The translations under genes were made by a program, and so were the position numbers. DNA of 52,541 nucleotides from Streptomyces termitum (lineage in GTDB: Bacteria > Actinomycetota > Actinomycetes > Streptomycetales > Streptomycetaceae), in assembly GCF_014650175.1 (NCBI RefSeq), contig NZ_BMUL01000027.1, positions 2,219 through 54,759 on the forward strand, given 5' to 3'. This document shows positions 23,744-31,923 of this stretch, piece by piece. Under the pieces are notes generated by a model. The model saw only the letters and a list, made by a program, of their open reading frames with translations. It made no database searches and had not been told where the DNA came from. Every line of letters starts with the position of its first letter. Position 1 is the stretch's first letter.

Positions 23744-24454
23744 TCAGCGGAGCGAGAGCGGCTCCGGGGCCCGGCGCTCCGGGGTCCGCGCCGCCGCCAG
23801 GACGGACAGGGCCCGCAGCGCCGCCGGCAGGCCGTGCGCCCGGCCGGTCCGGGAGAAGGCCGGCGCCCCCGCCGGCAGGCCGCGCCGGGCCGCCTCCGGG
23901 TCCTCGGGGGCGGCCGCCGCGCCGGACCGCAGCTCCCCGTGGCCGAGCACCGGCCCCCACGGGCCCGTCGGCGTCTCGCCCGGCCCGGCCATCAGCGCCG
24001 GGGCGTCGTCCGCCCGGTCCACCACCCCCGCGTACTGCGGCCAGAAGGCCACCTGGGAGAGGAAGCCGGGGCCGATCGGCACGTGCGTGGTGTCCCCCGG
24101 CACCTCCGCCCCCGCGCCCTCGCCCTCGCCGCCGGGCGCGGCGAAGACCAGCCGCGCGCCCCGCACGTCCCCGCGCGGCCGCGGGGCGAAGGACCACGGC
24201 CGGGGCCGCAGCGGCACCACCACCGCCCCGGCCCGCAGCGCCCCCAGGCACAGCACGGGGAAGGCCGGCACGTCCGGCAGCCGCAGCCCGACCCGGTCGC
24301 CGGGCCGCACCCCGTGCGCCAGCAGCCCGCCCGCCACCCGCGCGCTCGCCTCGTCCAGTTCGGCCCAGCCCACGACGGCCCCGTCGGCCAGCACGGCCGG
24401 CCGCTGCGGATACCGCCGGGCCGCTTCCACCAGGGCGACGACGAGATTGGTCAC
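23744..24454 (-). CDS. Truncated AMP-binding (acyl-CoA synthetase-like) protein
   Basis: The first ~90 residues match the N-terminus of acyl-activating enzymes (RRYPQRPAVLADGAVVGWAELDEASA, GVRPGDRVGLRLPDVPAFPVL, LGALRAGAVVVPL). The remaining ~145 residues are Pro/Gly/Ala-rich and lack the phosphate loop (SSGTTGxPKG type) and the C-terminal lid with its catalytic Lys. At 236 residues it is less than half the family length and cannot activate acids by the known mechanism. It may be a regulatory leftover. The GTG start at 24454 is the best available but not certain. Confidence 0.6.
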   Translation of the reverse strand: MTNLVVALVEAARRYPQRPAVLADGAVVGWAELDEASARVAGGLLAHGVRPGDRVGLRLPDVPAFPVLCLGALRAGAVVVPLRPRPWSFAPRPRGDVRGARLVFAAPGGEGEGAGAEVPGDTTHVPIGPGFLSQVAFWPQYAGVVDRADDAPALMAGPGETPTGPWGPVLGHGELRSGAAAAPEDPEAARRGLPAGAPAFSRTGRAHGLPAALRALSVLAAARTPERRAPEPLSLR

Positions 24455-24619
24455 GTCACTCTCACTTCTCACACGCGTGTACGTACGGGGGAACGGGACG
24501 ATCTTCGCCACGCCCGGTGCGTTCCGGCCATGTGGACGCGCACAGGGACTCCTGTATCCGACGACAACGACCTCCGGGGGAGTTGTGCCGTTGGACCCTG
24601 TCCGGGCCCGCCCCTGCCC

Positions 24620-24625
24620 TAGGCT
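24620..24625 (+). promoter_or_regulatory. Possible -10 element of a leaderless transcript
   Basis: TAGGCT ends exactly 7 nt before the ATG at 24633, and no ribosome site is visible upstream of that ATG. This is the layout of a leaderless mRNA. No well-spaced -35 box was seen. Confidence 0.4.
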
Positions 24626-24632
24626 CTCCCGA

Positions 24633-25847
24633 ATGCACGCAACAGCCGCGCGGCGGCAGGTGGCCGAACTGTCCCGGACGCTGGCGCTCAGGATCGACGC
24701 CCTCGCGGGGGCCATGGCCCAGCACACGTACGACCACATCGAGTTCTACCGGAGCACGGTCGTCGGACCCGACGACCTCCGGGCCTCCATGCGGCACAAC
24801 GTGGCCTACATCATCGACTACCTCGCCGACCCCCGCTCCGCCTCGGTGGACCTCTCCGCCCCCGCCGAGACCGGCCGCCGCCGCGCCCTCCAGGACGCGC
24901 CGCTCGCGGAGGTCCTGCGCGCCTACCGCCTCGGCTTCACCTACTTCTGGGAGCAGCTCCTGCTGGAGGCGCGGAAGACCGGCGGCACCGCGCCCGACGC
25001 CCTCCTCGACGCCGCCTCCGACATCTGGGAACTCTCCGACGCCTACTCCATCGCCCTCACCGACTCCTACCGGCAGACCCGCGCCGAGCGGATGGTGGAG
25101 ACCGACCGCCGCCGCTCCGCCCTGGTCGCCGAGCTGATAGACGGCCCGTCGCTGAGCAGCGAGACGGTCTGGGAGGTCGCCCGCATCCTCGACTTCCCCT
25201 TCCAGGGCACCTTCCTCGTCGTCACCGCCGAGGGCGTCACCCCCGGCGAGCCGCCGCTGCCCGGCCTGGAGAGCCGGCTCCGCGCCCTCGACGTCTCCTC
25301 GGCGTGGCGCGCCCAGCCCGGCTCCGAGACCGGCGTCCTGTCCTGCCCGCAGCGGCAGAAGGCCGCCGCCGCTCTGGAGGCCGTCCGGTCCGCCGCCACC
25401 GGCCGGGTCGGCGTCAGCCCCGTCTACGAGCGGCTCGACCAGACCGGCCACGCCCTGCGGTACGCGCAGGTGGCCGCCGAGTCGCTGCCGCCGGGCGCGG
25501 TGGCGGTCCGCCAGCTCGACGACACGCCGCTGACCGAACTGGTGATGAACAACCTGGAGACCACCCAGCGCGCCGTCCACCGCATCCTCGGCGGCGTCCT
25601 CTCGCTGCCCGAGGAGGACCGCACCACCCTCCTCGCCACCGCCCGCGCCTGGCTGGAGGCGCACGGCTCGGCCACCGAGGCGGGCCGGGCCCTCTACTGC
25701 CACGCCAACACCGTCCGCTACCGCATGCACCGCCTGGAGGAGTTCCTGCGCGGCCCGCTGGACGACCCCCGGATCGTCGCCGAACTCTCCATGGCGCTCG
25801 ACGCGGTGGGCACCTTCCCGACCCTCCTGGACCTCCGCCGCCCGTGA
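24633..25847 (+). CDS. PucR/CdaR-type transcription regulator
   Basis: The 404-residue protein has an N-terminal RsbR-like helical domain (DHIEFYRSTVVGPDDLRASMRHN), a middle GGDEF-like domain and a C-terminal PucR HTH (ARAWLEAHGSATEAGRALYCHANTVRYRMHRLEE) near residues 335-375. Such regulators control purine, sugar-acid or secondary pathways. It diverges from the truncated AMP-binding gene with 178 bp between starts. Its target is unknown; the divergent gene is a candidate. Confidence 0.85.
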   Translation: MHATAARRQVAELSRTLALRIDALAGAMAQHTYDHIEFYRSTVVGPDDLRASMRHNVAYIIDYLADPRSASVDLSAPAETGRRRALQDAPLAEVLRAYRLGFTYFWEQLLLEARKTGGTAPDALLDAASDIWELSDAYSIALTDSYRQTRAERMVETDRRRSALVAELIDGPSLSSETVWEVARILDFPFQGTFLVVTAEGVTPGEPPLPGLESRLRALDVSSAWRAQPGSETGVLSCPQRQKAAAALEAVRSAATGRVGVSPVYERLDQTGHALRYAQVAAESLPPGAVAVRQLDDTPLTELVMNNLETTQRAVHRILGGVLSLPEEDRTTLLATARAWLEAHGSATEAGRALYCHANTVRYRMHRLEEFLRGPLDDPRIVAELSMALDAVGTFPTLLDLRRP

Positions 25848-25913
25848 CCCGGCGGCGCCCTCAGTACGATGTACCGCCCCACGGGGGCGGTCGAGGCGCA
25901 GGAGGGCGGCGGT

Positions 25914-26324
25914 ATGACGGAACACGAGCGGGACGACCGGGGGCCGGGGGCGGTCTCCCGGCGGCGGGGCCAGGGCGAACTGGAGGCCCAGGTGGTGACC
26001 GCCCTGCGGCAGGCCGGCGGAGCCCGTACCGCCGGCTGGGTCCAGGAACGCCTCGGCACCGGCCTCGCCTACACCACGGTCATCACGATCCTGACCCGGC
26101 TGTACGCGAAGGGCGCGGTGAGCCGGGAGCGGGTCGGCCGGTCCTTCGAGTGGACGGCCGTCGCCGACGAGGCGGGTCTCGCCGCGCTGCGGATGCGCCG
26201 GGTCCTGGACGCCGAGAGCGACCGGGAGGCGGTCCTCGCCCGCTTCGTCACCGCGCTCTCGCCCCACGACGAACGACTGCTCCGGGGCCTGCTGGCCGAG
26301 GGCCCCGGGGAGGGTGAAGACTGA
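25914..26324 (+). CDS. BlaI/MecI/CopY-family repressor
   Basis: The 136-residue protein has the winged-helix of the BlaI family: GELEAQVVTALRQAGGARTAGWVQE, LAYTTVITILTRLYAKGAVSRERVGRSFEW, with the C-terminal helices (DREAVLARFVTAL) that dimerise and carry the region cleaved in beta-lactam systems. AGGAGG precedes ATG 25914. Its 3' end overlaps or abuts the M56 peptidase gene, a standard sensor-repressor pair. TCTAC-N6-GTAGA sites in the neighbourhood are candidate operators. Confidence 0.9.
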   Translation: MTEHERDDRGPGAVSRRRGQGELEAQVVTALRQAGGARTAGWVQERLGTGLAYTTVITILTRLYAKGAVSRERVGRSFEWTAVADEAGLAALRMRRVLDAESDREAVLARFVTALSPHDERLLRGLLAEGPGEGED

Positions 26325-26328
26325 CCGC

Positions 26329-27270
26329 ATGGGGGTCTTCGTCTTCCTGCCGCTGGTCCTGCCGCTGACCGCCTGGCCGGTCGCCCGGCTCGCCGAGCAC
26401 CACCTCCACCCGAGGACGGCGACCTGGCTGCTCACCGGCCTCTCCGTCGTCCTCGCCGTGTGCAGCACCCTCTCGCTGGCCCTGCTCGTGGTCGTCGGCA
26501 CCGCCCAGCTGCCGGGCAACCCGCTGCCCGACGCCTGGTCCGACCCCGAGGTCCGGGCCGCCGTCCCGTACGACGAACTCGCGGGCCGGGCCGCCATCCC
26601 CGCCCTGCTCGCCGTCCTCGCCTCCTGCGGGCGGACCGCCTGGCACCACCACCGGGTGCGCCGCCGGGCCGCCCGCGCGCTGGCGGGCCTGCCCGGCTCC
26701 TCCGTCGTCCTGCTCCCCGACGACCGGAACGCCTACGCGTACGCGCTGCCCGGTCGCCGGGGCCGGGTGGTGGCCACGACCGGCCTGGTCCGGGCCCTGA
26801 CCGGGCCCGAGCGGCGGGCCCTCTTCGCCCACGAGCGGGCCCACCTGACGGGCCGTCACCACCGCTTCCTGCTGGCCGTCCAGCTCGCGGCGCGGGCCAA
26901 CCCCTTCCTGCGCCCGCTGCGCACGGCCGTCGCCTACACGACCGAGCGGTGGGCGGACGAGGAGGCGGCCGACCGGATCGGCAGCCGGCGGACGGTGGCG
27001 CGGGCGGTGGGCCGGGCCGCGCTGCTCTCCGGCGGCGCCCCGCCCGGCCTGCTTCCCGGCCTCCTCTCCGGCTTCGCGGCGGCGGGCCCGGTGCCGCGCC
27101 GGGTGGCCGCCCTGATGGGGCCGCCGGTGGCACGGGCCTGGCCCTCGCCGCTCTCCGGGGCGGGGCTGGCCGCCTGGGGCGCGGCGGCCGGCACCACGGC
27201 CTCGGCCCTGGCCTCGGCGAACTCGGCGGTGACGCTGTTCCTGATCCTCAAGGCCGCGACCCCGCTCTGA
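26329..27270 (+). CDS. M56-family membrane metallopeptidase (BlaR1/MecR1-like)
   Basis: The 313-residue protein has N-terminal membrane helices (FVFLPLVLPLTAWPV; TWLLTGLSVVLAVCSTLSLAL), a loop, and the zinc site HERAH (HExxH) near residue 175. A downstream ERWADEEAADRIG gives the third ligand; C-terminal hydrophobic segments follow. It has no penicillin-binding sensor domain, so the stimulus is unknown. Its likely job is to inactivate the BlaI-type repressor encoded just upstream. ATG 26329 is chosen; GTG 26314 overlapping the repressor stop is possible. Confidence 0.85.
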   Translation: MGVFVFLPLVLPLTAWPVARLAEHHLHPRTATWLLTGLSVVLAVCSTLSLALLVVVGTAQLPGNPLPDAWSDPEVRAAVPYDELAGRAAIPALLAVLASCGRTAWHHHRVRRRAARALAGLPGSSVVLLPDDRNAYAYALPGRRGRVVATTGLVRALTGPERRALFAHERAHLTGRHHRFLLAVQLAARANPFLRPLRTAVAYTTERWADEEAADRIGSRRTVARAVGRAALLSGGAPPGLLPGLLSGFAAAGPVPRRVAALMGPPVARAWPSPLSGAGLAAWGAAAGTTASALASANSAVTLFLILKAATPL

Positions 27271-27298
27271 GGGTGAGGTGAGGAGAGCGGGGCCGCGG
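27254..27298. terminator. Terminator between convergent genes
   Basis: A 15-bp stem with one mismatch (27254-27268 with 27284-27298) and a 15-nt loop, overlapping the 3' end of the M56 gene and facing the SpoOM gene. Confidence 0.65.
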
Positions 27299-27324
27299 AG
27301 TCGGGGAGGGGTTCGGGCGGGGCG

Positions 27325-28350
27325 TCAGTCCTCGTCGCCGCCCTCGTCCTCGTCTTCGTCCTCGTCCTCGAAGAAGTCGCCGATCTCGTCGACGACTTCG
27401 GCCGCGACCATGCCGCCGACGACGCCGACGGCGAGGCCGGCCGCGCCCGCCGCGACGGCGGTGCCGACGCCGGGCCCGGAGTGGTGCCCGCCCCCGTGCT
27501 TGTGGCCGTCCCCGTGGCCGTGGCTGTCCCCGTGGCCGTACGGGTCGGCGTGGCCGTACGAGCCGTGGGCGCCGCCCGGGTGGTGGGCGAGGAGCCGCTG
27601 GAGCCAGCCGTCCACCTCCGTGTTCCAGTCGGTGTGCCCGACCTGCTGGTGGGTGACGACGAAGTGGCTGAGCGCGTCGTGGCCCTCGGAGAAGAGGCCG
27701 CCGCGCTTGTCGGCCTCCAGGACGACCTCCATCGCCGCCGACCCGGTCAGGAAGGTCACCTCGACCTCGTTGAACGCGTGCGCGTACCGAGGGCTCGGGA
27801 CCAGCTCGATCTCCTGGTAGAAGGGGAGCTGCTGGCCGGTGCCGCCGATGTGGCCGAGCTCCAGGTCGGCCGACTTGAAGCCGAAGCCGAGCTGCCCGAG
27901 GGCTTCGAGGACGACCTCCTGGACGGGCAGCGGGCGCACGGCCAGCGGGTCCAGGTCGCCCTTGTCCTTCGCCCCGGCCACGCCGAGTTCGGTCCGCACG
28001 CCGAGCGCGATGCCGAGCGACTGCCCGTACAGCTCGGTGACGGGGGTCTCCCAGGGGAGGGCGAAGGCGAAGGGGACGGTGCGCTCCTCGCCCTCGGCGA
28101 GCCGGAAGTGGCCGCCCACGACGTGCTGGTGGAAAACGACCGTGCCCCGCGACTCGCCGTCGTGGTGCTCGGCCTCGACGTGGGCCACCAGCTCCAGGGT
28201 GATGTGCTCGACGGTGAAGTCGGCGTTGCCGCCGCGCAGCCGGACCTGGCCGCTGACGGTGCCGCCGGGCGTCACCGCGCCGGGGTCGAGCACGGTGTCC
28301 ACCGAGGGACCGCCCACACCGAGCGAGCCGAGCAGACGCTTGAACACCAT
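27325..28350 (-). CDS. SpoOM-family sporulation-control protein with metal-binding tail
   Basis: The 341-residue protein has the arrestin-like SpoOM domain (MVFKRLLGSLGVGGPSVDTVL; GGTVSGQVRLRGG; VPFAFALPWETPVT) up to about residue 245. A His/Gly-rich stretch (GHGDSHGHGDGHKHGGGHH, near 275-295), a glycine/alanine hydrophobic segment and an acidic tail (DEDEDEDEGGDED) follow. The His-rich part may bind metal ions. SpoOM proteins affect sporulation entry in Bacillus; the Streptomyces role is unclear. A GGAG lies 11 nt before the ATG. Confidence 0.85.
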   Translation of the reverse strand: MVFKRLLGSLGVGGPSVDTVLDPGAVTPGGTVSGQVRLRGGNADFTVEHITLELVAHVEAEHHDGESRGTVVFHQHVVGGHFRLAEGEERTVPFAFALPWETPVTELYGQSLGIALGVRTELGVAGAKDKGDLDPLAVRPLPVQEVVLEALGQLGFGFKSADLELGHIGGTGQQLPFYQEIELVPSPRYAHAFNEVEVTFLTGSAAMEVVLEADKRGGLFSEGHDALSHFVVTHQQVGHTDWNTEVDGWLQRLLAHHPGGAHGSYGHADPYGHGDSHGHGDGHKHGGGHHSGPGVGTAVAAGAAGLAVGVVGGMVAAEVVDEIGDFFEDEDEDEDEGGDED

Positions 28351-28427
28351 GGGGCGTTCACTCCATTTCACGTAAGAACGCACAAGAAAGCACAAGAACG
28401 CTGAGAAGAAAGGCGGGTGATGGAAGG

Positions 28428-28652
28428 TCAGGGACTCGCGGGGTCGAAGCCGTAGCGCAGCTCCCCGGAATCCCCGGTCTCCCGCCGGTAGATGCAGAGG
28501 GCGGCGGCGCGCACCCCGCTCCCGGGGTCCTCCACCTCGCAGGGGTACGTCACCTGGATCACGCCGGGCCGTCCCGCCACGCGGACGCGGAGGCCGTCGG
28601 CGGGCCCTCCGACGAGGAGGGCGGTCTCCGGGCCGGTCGGTTCGGTCGGCAT
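28428..28652 (-). CDS. Small hypothetical protein, 74 aa
   Basis: The protein contains LLVGGPADGLRVRVAGRPGVIQV and one C-terminal YRRETGDSGELRYGF. The first pattern is a glycine-rich beta hairpin seen in short actinobacterial proteins of unknown function. GAGG precedes the ATG at 28652 by 8 nt. A perfect-core TCTAC-N6-GTAGA dyad lies 72 bp upstream. No function can be assigned. Confidence 0.65.
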   Translation of the reverse strand: MPTEPTGPETALLVGGPADGLRVRVAGRPGVIQVTYPCEVEDPGSGVRAAALCIYRRETGDSGELRYGFDPASP

Positions 28653-28724
28653 GGCGGCACCTCGGGGGAGGAAGAAGGCGGGGGAGGCGGGGAGCGGGCG
28701 CGGAGGGGTACCCCGCTCCCGCTC

Positions 28725-28740
28725 TCTACAGGACTGTAGA
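28725..28740. promoter_or_regulatory. TCTAC-N6-GTAGA dyad upstream of the 74-aa gene
   Basis: TCTACAGGACTGTAGA, the most symmetric of the three copies: CTACAG-GA-CTGTAG is a full 14-bp palindrome. Confidence 0.6.
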
Positions 28741-29050
28741 AGCATAGAGGCGGCGGGGCCGGGGGCGCTCGTACGGTCCCCCGATCTTCGCGGAAATGGC
28801 CGAAACGTGATGCGGGGTGGTCGCCCCTCGGGCGTCTTTCCCCAGGTCGGAGGGGGTGCTCGCGGTTCCGTCCGCCTCCGGGGCGGAGTGCTCCGACATC
28901 CCCTCGGGAAAGTCGACTTGGGCGACGGAGGCGAAGGTGCCCCGAGGCTCGCGACCGGCTTCCGCCGCCCGGGATCCGGCAGTCGCTTTCCGGCCATCCG
29001 TCGCCGGGCCGCCGGCGGCCCGGCTCCCCGCGGGGAGCCGGGCGCGGGGG
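28741..29050. other. Intergenic stretch, no gene seen
   Basis: About 310 bp upstream of the small gene and downstream of the GlsB-like gene. A GC-rich dyad (CCGGCGGCCCGGCTCCCCGCGGGGAGCCGGGC region, about 29015-29044) may be the terminator of the leftward GlsB-like gene. No RNA gene is recognised. Confidence 0.5.
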
Positions 29051-29317
29051 TCAGTTCCGCGAGTTGCCGAAGAGCAGGCGGTACGCGATGAGCAGCACGA
29101 GCGAGCCGCCGATGGCCGCTCCCCAGGTGGCCAGGTCGAAGAACTCGTTCTGGATGGGGCGGTCGAGGAACTTGGCGGAGAGCCAGCCCCCGAGGAAGGC
29201 CCCCGCGACGCCGATGAGGGTGGTGCCGATGAAGCCGCCGGGGTCGCGGCCCGGCAGCAGGAACTTGGCTATGGCTCCGGCCAGGAGGCCGAGGATGATC
29301 CAGCTGACGATGCCCAA
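29051..29317 (-). CDS. GlsB/YeaQ/YmgE-family stress membrane protein
   Basis: The 88-residue protein has the family pattern of three membrane helices with the conserved GLLAGAIAKFLLPGRDPGGFIGTTLIGVAGAFLGG (residues 11-45, glycine-rich). Such proteins are induced under envelope or acid stress in several bacteria. A TCTAC-N6-GTAGA dyad plus an extra direct half lies 76-102 bp upstream, so it probably shares a regulator with tatA and the 74-residue gene. Confidence 0.88.
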   Translation of the reverse strand: MGIVSWIILGLLAGAIAKFLLPGRDPGGFIGTTLIGVAGAFLGGWLSAKFLDRPIQNEFFDLATWGAAIGGSLVLLIAYRLLFGNSRN

Positions 29318-29392
29318 GGTGGTTCCGCCTTCCGCTCTGACCGTACGGACGGTGTGCCCGTACGGGCGCCGCGACCGATCGCGGCGCTCGAA

Positions 29393-29419
29393 TCTACGTC
29401 ACTTCTACGTCACTGTAGA
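29393..29419. promoter_or_regulatory. TCTAC-N6-GTAGA dyad with an added direct repeat
   Basis: TCTACGTCACTGTAGA at 29404-29419 is preceded by TCTACGTCACT at 29393-29403, an exact 11-bp direct repeat of its left part. Confidence 0.6.
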
Positions 29420-29621
29420 AATTCGCCCGGTGACGTCCCGGACGCGCCGTCCCCCTCCGCCCCTTCCCGACCGCTTCCCGGCCCCGCCCCGTGACGCCTC
29501 CACTGCATCCCCGCGTCACCCCCCGTTCACACCCGCGCCGGAACCGCGTCGCCGGGCCCTGTCATCGTCCGGCCGACGGCACAGGCCGGTCCGCCCCGGG
29601 CGGACCAGGAGGAGGAGACGC

Positions 29622-31121
29622 ATGGGCACGGCGAGCAAGAGGCGGATACGGGGCACGGGTCTGGTCGCCGGAGCGCTGGTGGCGGGCACGGTCGCCGCCG
29701 CGACGCCGGGCACGGCCGGCGCCGCCGAAGCCGCCCGCTGCGCTCCCGGGCGGACCGCCCCGGCGTACACCTGCGCACAGCCCGGCGACCTGGTCGCCCC
29801 CGCCCTGGAGGAACTGCGCCCGACGCAGGCCGTCCTCGGCCACGACGAGGTCTACTACAAGCTCGGCCGCTACCGCTCGGACAAGGACGCGGCGGCCGGC
29901 GGCTTCAACAAGCGCTTCGACGACTGGTGCGAGGCCAACGGGCAGGGCGAGGCCGCCTCCGTCCGGCCGGACGCCCGCCTCGACGACCCCTCGACGTTCA
30001 CCTGCACGGTGCCCCTCGGCCAGGAGACCGAGGAGAGCGTCGAGCCGATGAAGACGGCCGTCGTCGGCCCCGGCGGACAGCTCTACCTCACCGACGGGCA
30101 CCACACCCTCACCTCCTTCCTGGAGAGCCCCGACGGCGGCCCCCGCGCCCGCGTCCGGCTCCGCGTCACCGACAACTTCAGCGACCTGTCGCCCGCCGCG
30201 TTCTGGCAGCGGATGCGCGCCGAGAACAAGGTGTGGCTCCGCGACGCGGACGGCCGCGAGATCACGGTCGGCCGGCTCCCGGAGCGGCTCGGCCTGGCGT
30301 CCTTCCAGGACGACCCGTACCGCAGCCTCGTCTACTTCACCCGCGACATCGGCTACGCCGTCCCCGACCACGCGCCGGAGTTCCTGGAGTACCAATGGGG
30401 CTCCTGGCTGCGCCCGGAGCTGTCCCTGGACGGCCGGGACCTCGACGACCCCGCCGCGTACCTCGCCCTGGTGAAGGACGCCTCCCGGCGGATGACGGCC
30501 CTCGCCCCGGACGCCGTCGTCGCCGACGGCCGCACCGCCGCCCAGCTCGGCCGCCTCGCCGCCTGGAACGACGGAAAGAAGGAGACCGGCGGCGAGTTCG
30601 CCAAGCTGGGCCGGCCGCTCACCGACGCCAAGCCCGGCAAGCTCGCCTACGCCCTGGACTTCAAGAAGGACGTGGCCCGCACGCCCGCCTGCACCACCAC
30701 GCTGACCGGCACCCACAACGGCCCGCTCGTCGTGAACCGGGGCGTCACCTGCCTCGACCGGGCGTCGGTGCGCGGCCCGGTCACCGTCCGCCCCTCGGCG
30801 GTCCTCGTCGCCACCGGAGCCCGCGTCGAGGGCCCCGTCCGCGCCGACGGCGCCGCCGGGGTCCAGCTCTGCGGCACCTCGGTCACCGGCCCGCTCGCGG
30901 TCACCGGCGCCACCGGCCCGGTCCGCGTCGGCGGCACCGGCTGCACCGGCAACCGGATCACCGGCCCCGTACAGCTCGTGAACAACACCGGCCCCGTCGC
31001 CTTCACCGCCAACGAGGTCACCGGCCCCCTCATCTGCTCCGGCAACACCACGGGCGTCGACACCACGCCCCGCCCCAACACGGTCCGGGGCCCCGCCACC
31101 GGCCAGTGCGCGCACCACTGA
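29622..31121 (+). CDS. Secreted ParB/Srx-fold protein with TGP-repeat C-terminus
   Basis: The 499-residue protein has a signal peptide (RRIRGTGLVAGALVAGTVAAATPGTAGAAEA, about residues 7-37). A ParB/sulfiredoxin-like domain follows: PTQAVLGHDEVYYKLGRY, then LYLTDGHHTLTSFLES, where DGHHT is the family nucleotide/DNA-handling motif. Residues ~360-499 form repeats rich in (I/V)TGP(L/V), suggestive of a beta-helix, with Cys pairs. A ParB fold outside the cell cannot partition DNA; kinase- or nuclease-like activity is possible. AGGAGGAGG precedes the ATG; a hairpin follows. Confidence 0.75.
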   Translation: MGTASKRRIRGTGLVAGALVAGTVAAATPGTAGAAEAARCAPGRTAPAYTCAQPGDLVAPALEELRPTQAVLGHDEVYYKLGRYRSDKDAAAGGFNKRFDDWCEANGQGEAASVRPDARLDDPSTFTCTVPLGQETEESVEPMKTAVVGPGGQLYLTDGHHTLTSFLESPDGGPRARVRLRVTDNFSDLSPAAFWQRMRAENKVWLRDADGREITVGRLPERLGLASFQDDPYRSLVYFTRDIGYAVPDHAPEFLEYQWGSWLRPELSLDGRDLDDPAAYLALVKDASRRMTALAPDAVVADGRTAAQLGRLAAWNDGKKETGGEFAKLGRPLTDAKPGKLAYALDFKKDVARTPACTTTLTGTHNGPLVVNRGVTCLDRASVRGPVTVRPSAVLVATGARVEGPVRADGAAGVQLCGTSVTGPLAVTGATGPVRVGGTGCTGNRITGPVQLVNNTGPVAFTANEVTGPLICSGNTTGVDTTPRPNTVRGPATGQCAHH

Positions 31122-31146
31122 CCCGCCCGCCCTGCTGAACGCCCCT

Positions 31147-31176
31147 GCCCGCCGACGACGACCACCGTCGGCGGGC
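31147..31176 (+). terminator. Terminator of the ParB-fold gene
   Basis: An 11-bp perfect stem (31147-31157 with 31166-31176) with an 8-nt loop, 25 bp after the stop. Confidence 0.7.
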
Positions 31177-31291
31177 GGACCCGCGCGACGGATCCGTAGG
31201 ACACTCGGGCCATGACTCCGCCCTTACGCCAGAGGGCTCGACCGGGTCGCGTCCCTCCTGCTCCTGGGGCCCGCCGCTGCGGACCACCCTC

Positions 31292-31735
31292 GTGGACACC
31301 TGCACCCGGGGCGGAGGCAGGAACCACTTCGACCGGAACGCCCCCAAGCAGCCCGCCCTGCACTGCGTGATGCGGCTGCACCTGTACTTCGTCGTCGACC
31401 GCCCCGTCTCCCGGGTCCTCCGAGACCTGCGCTCCATGAGCACCCCCGCCCGGTGGTCAGGGGACTCGATCGACAGCGCGGCGCGGTACTACGAGAGGAA
31501 GACGTACGAGACGCCGCACGGCTTTTCCCCGTCGATCGGCTCCCGCCCCGGAGGCGAGACCCTGACGTGGGACGCCCCCGGCGACGCCGCGACGACGAAG
31601 GTCCGGGAACCGTCCCCCCGTCACAGGACCGTCCACGCGACCCGCGTCTCCACCCCCGCCGCACTGCGGGAACACGCCGGAACCCTGTACGAGTGGACCC
31701 TCGCATCGACCTACCACACGGCGTACCGCACGTAG
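31292..31735 (+). CDS. Hypothetical protein, possibly N-terminally truncated
   Basis: The frame has clear third-position G/C bias and encodes up to 147 residues ending REHAGTLYEWTLASTYHTAYRT. GTG 31292 is the first usable start, but the same frame stays open upstream of it without a ribosome site, so the true start or an original N-terminus may be lost. I do not recognise the family. Its stop lies one base before the duplicated corA 3' end, so it is the last ordinary gene before the accessory island. Confidence 0.5.
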   Translation: MDTCTRGGGRNHFDRNAPKQPALHCVMRLHLYFVVDRPVSRVLRDLRSMSTPARWSGDSIDSAARYYERKTYETPHGFSPSIGSRPGGETLTWDAPGDAATTKVREPSPRHRTVHATRVSTPAALREHAGTLYEWTLASTYHTAYRT

Positions 31736-31923
31736 CCGCTACAGCCAGTCCTTCCGCTTGAAGGCCATGTACAGGCTCGCGCACACGCCTGCCATCAGGA
31801 CGACGGCGAAGGGGTGGCCGAGGGTCCAGTGGAGTTCCGGCATGGTGTCGAAGTTCATGCCGTAGATGGTGCCGACCAGGGTGGGGGCGAAGAGGATGGC
31901 GGCCCAGGCGGAGATCTTCTTGA
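31736..31923. repeat. Left copy of the 188-bp corA-3' direct repeat
   Basis: It matches 51269-51456 in the same orientation with three differences in 188 bp. The match ends abruptly at 31923. The two copies bracket about 19.5 kb of transposons and accessory genes. Confidence 0.95.
31739..31923 (-). pseudogene. corA 3' remnant
   Basis: It encodes only the last ~61 residues of CorA (KKISAWAAILFAP, TIYGMNFDTMPELHW, FKRKDWL and the stop), including both membrane segments and the GMN motif but no cytoplasmic domain or start. Two changes alter residues relative to the intact copy (a His for Tyr and an Ala for Val near the C-terminus). It reads as a displaced gene end. Confidence 0.9.

Noticed and set aside
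31224..31784. Minus-strand frame opposite the hypothetical gene before the island
   Set aside because: Codon bias favours the plus strand; the minus frame crosses into the corA remnant out of frame.
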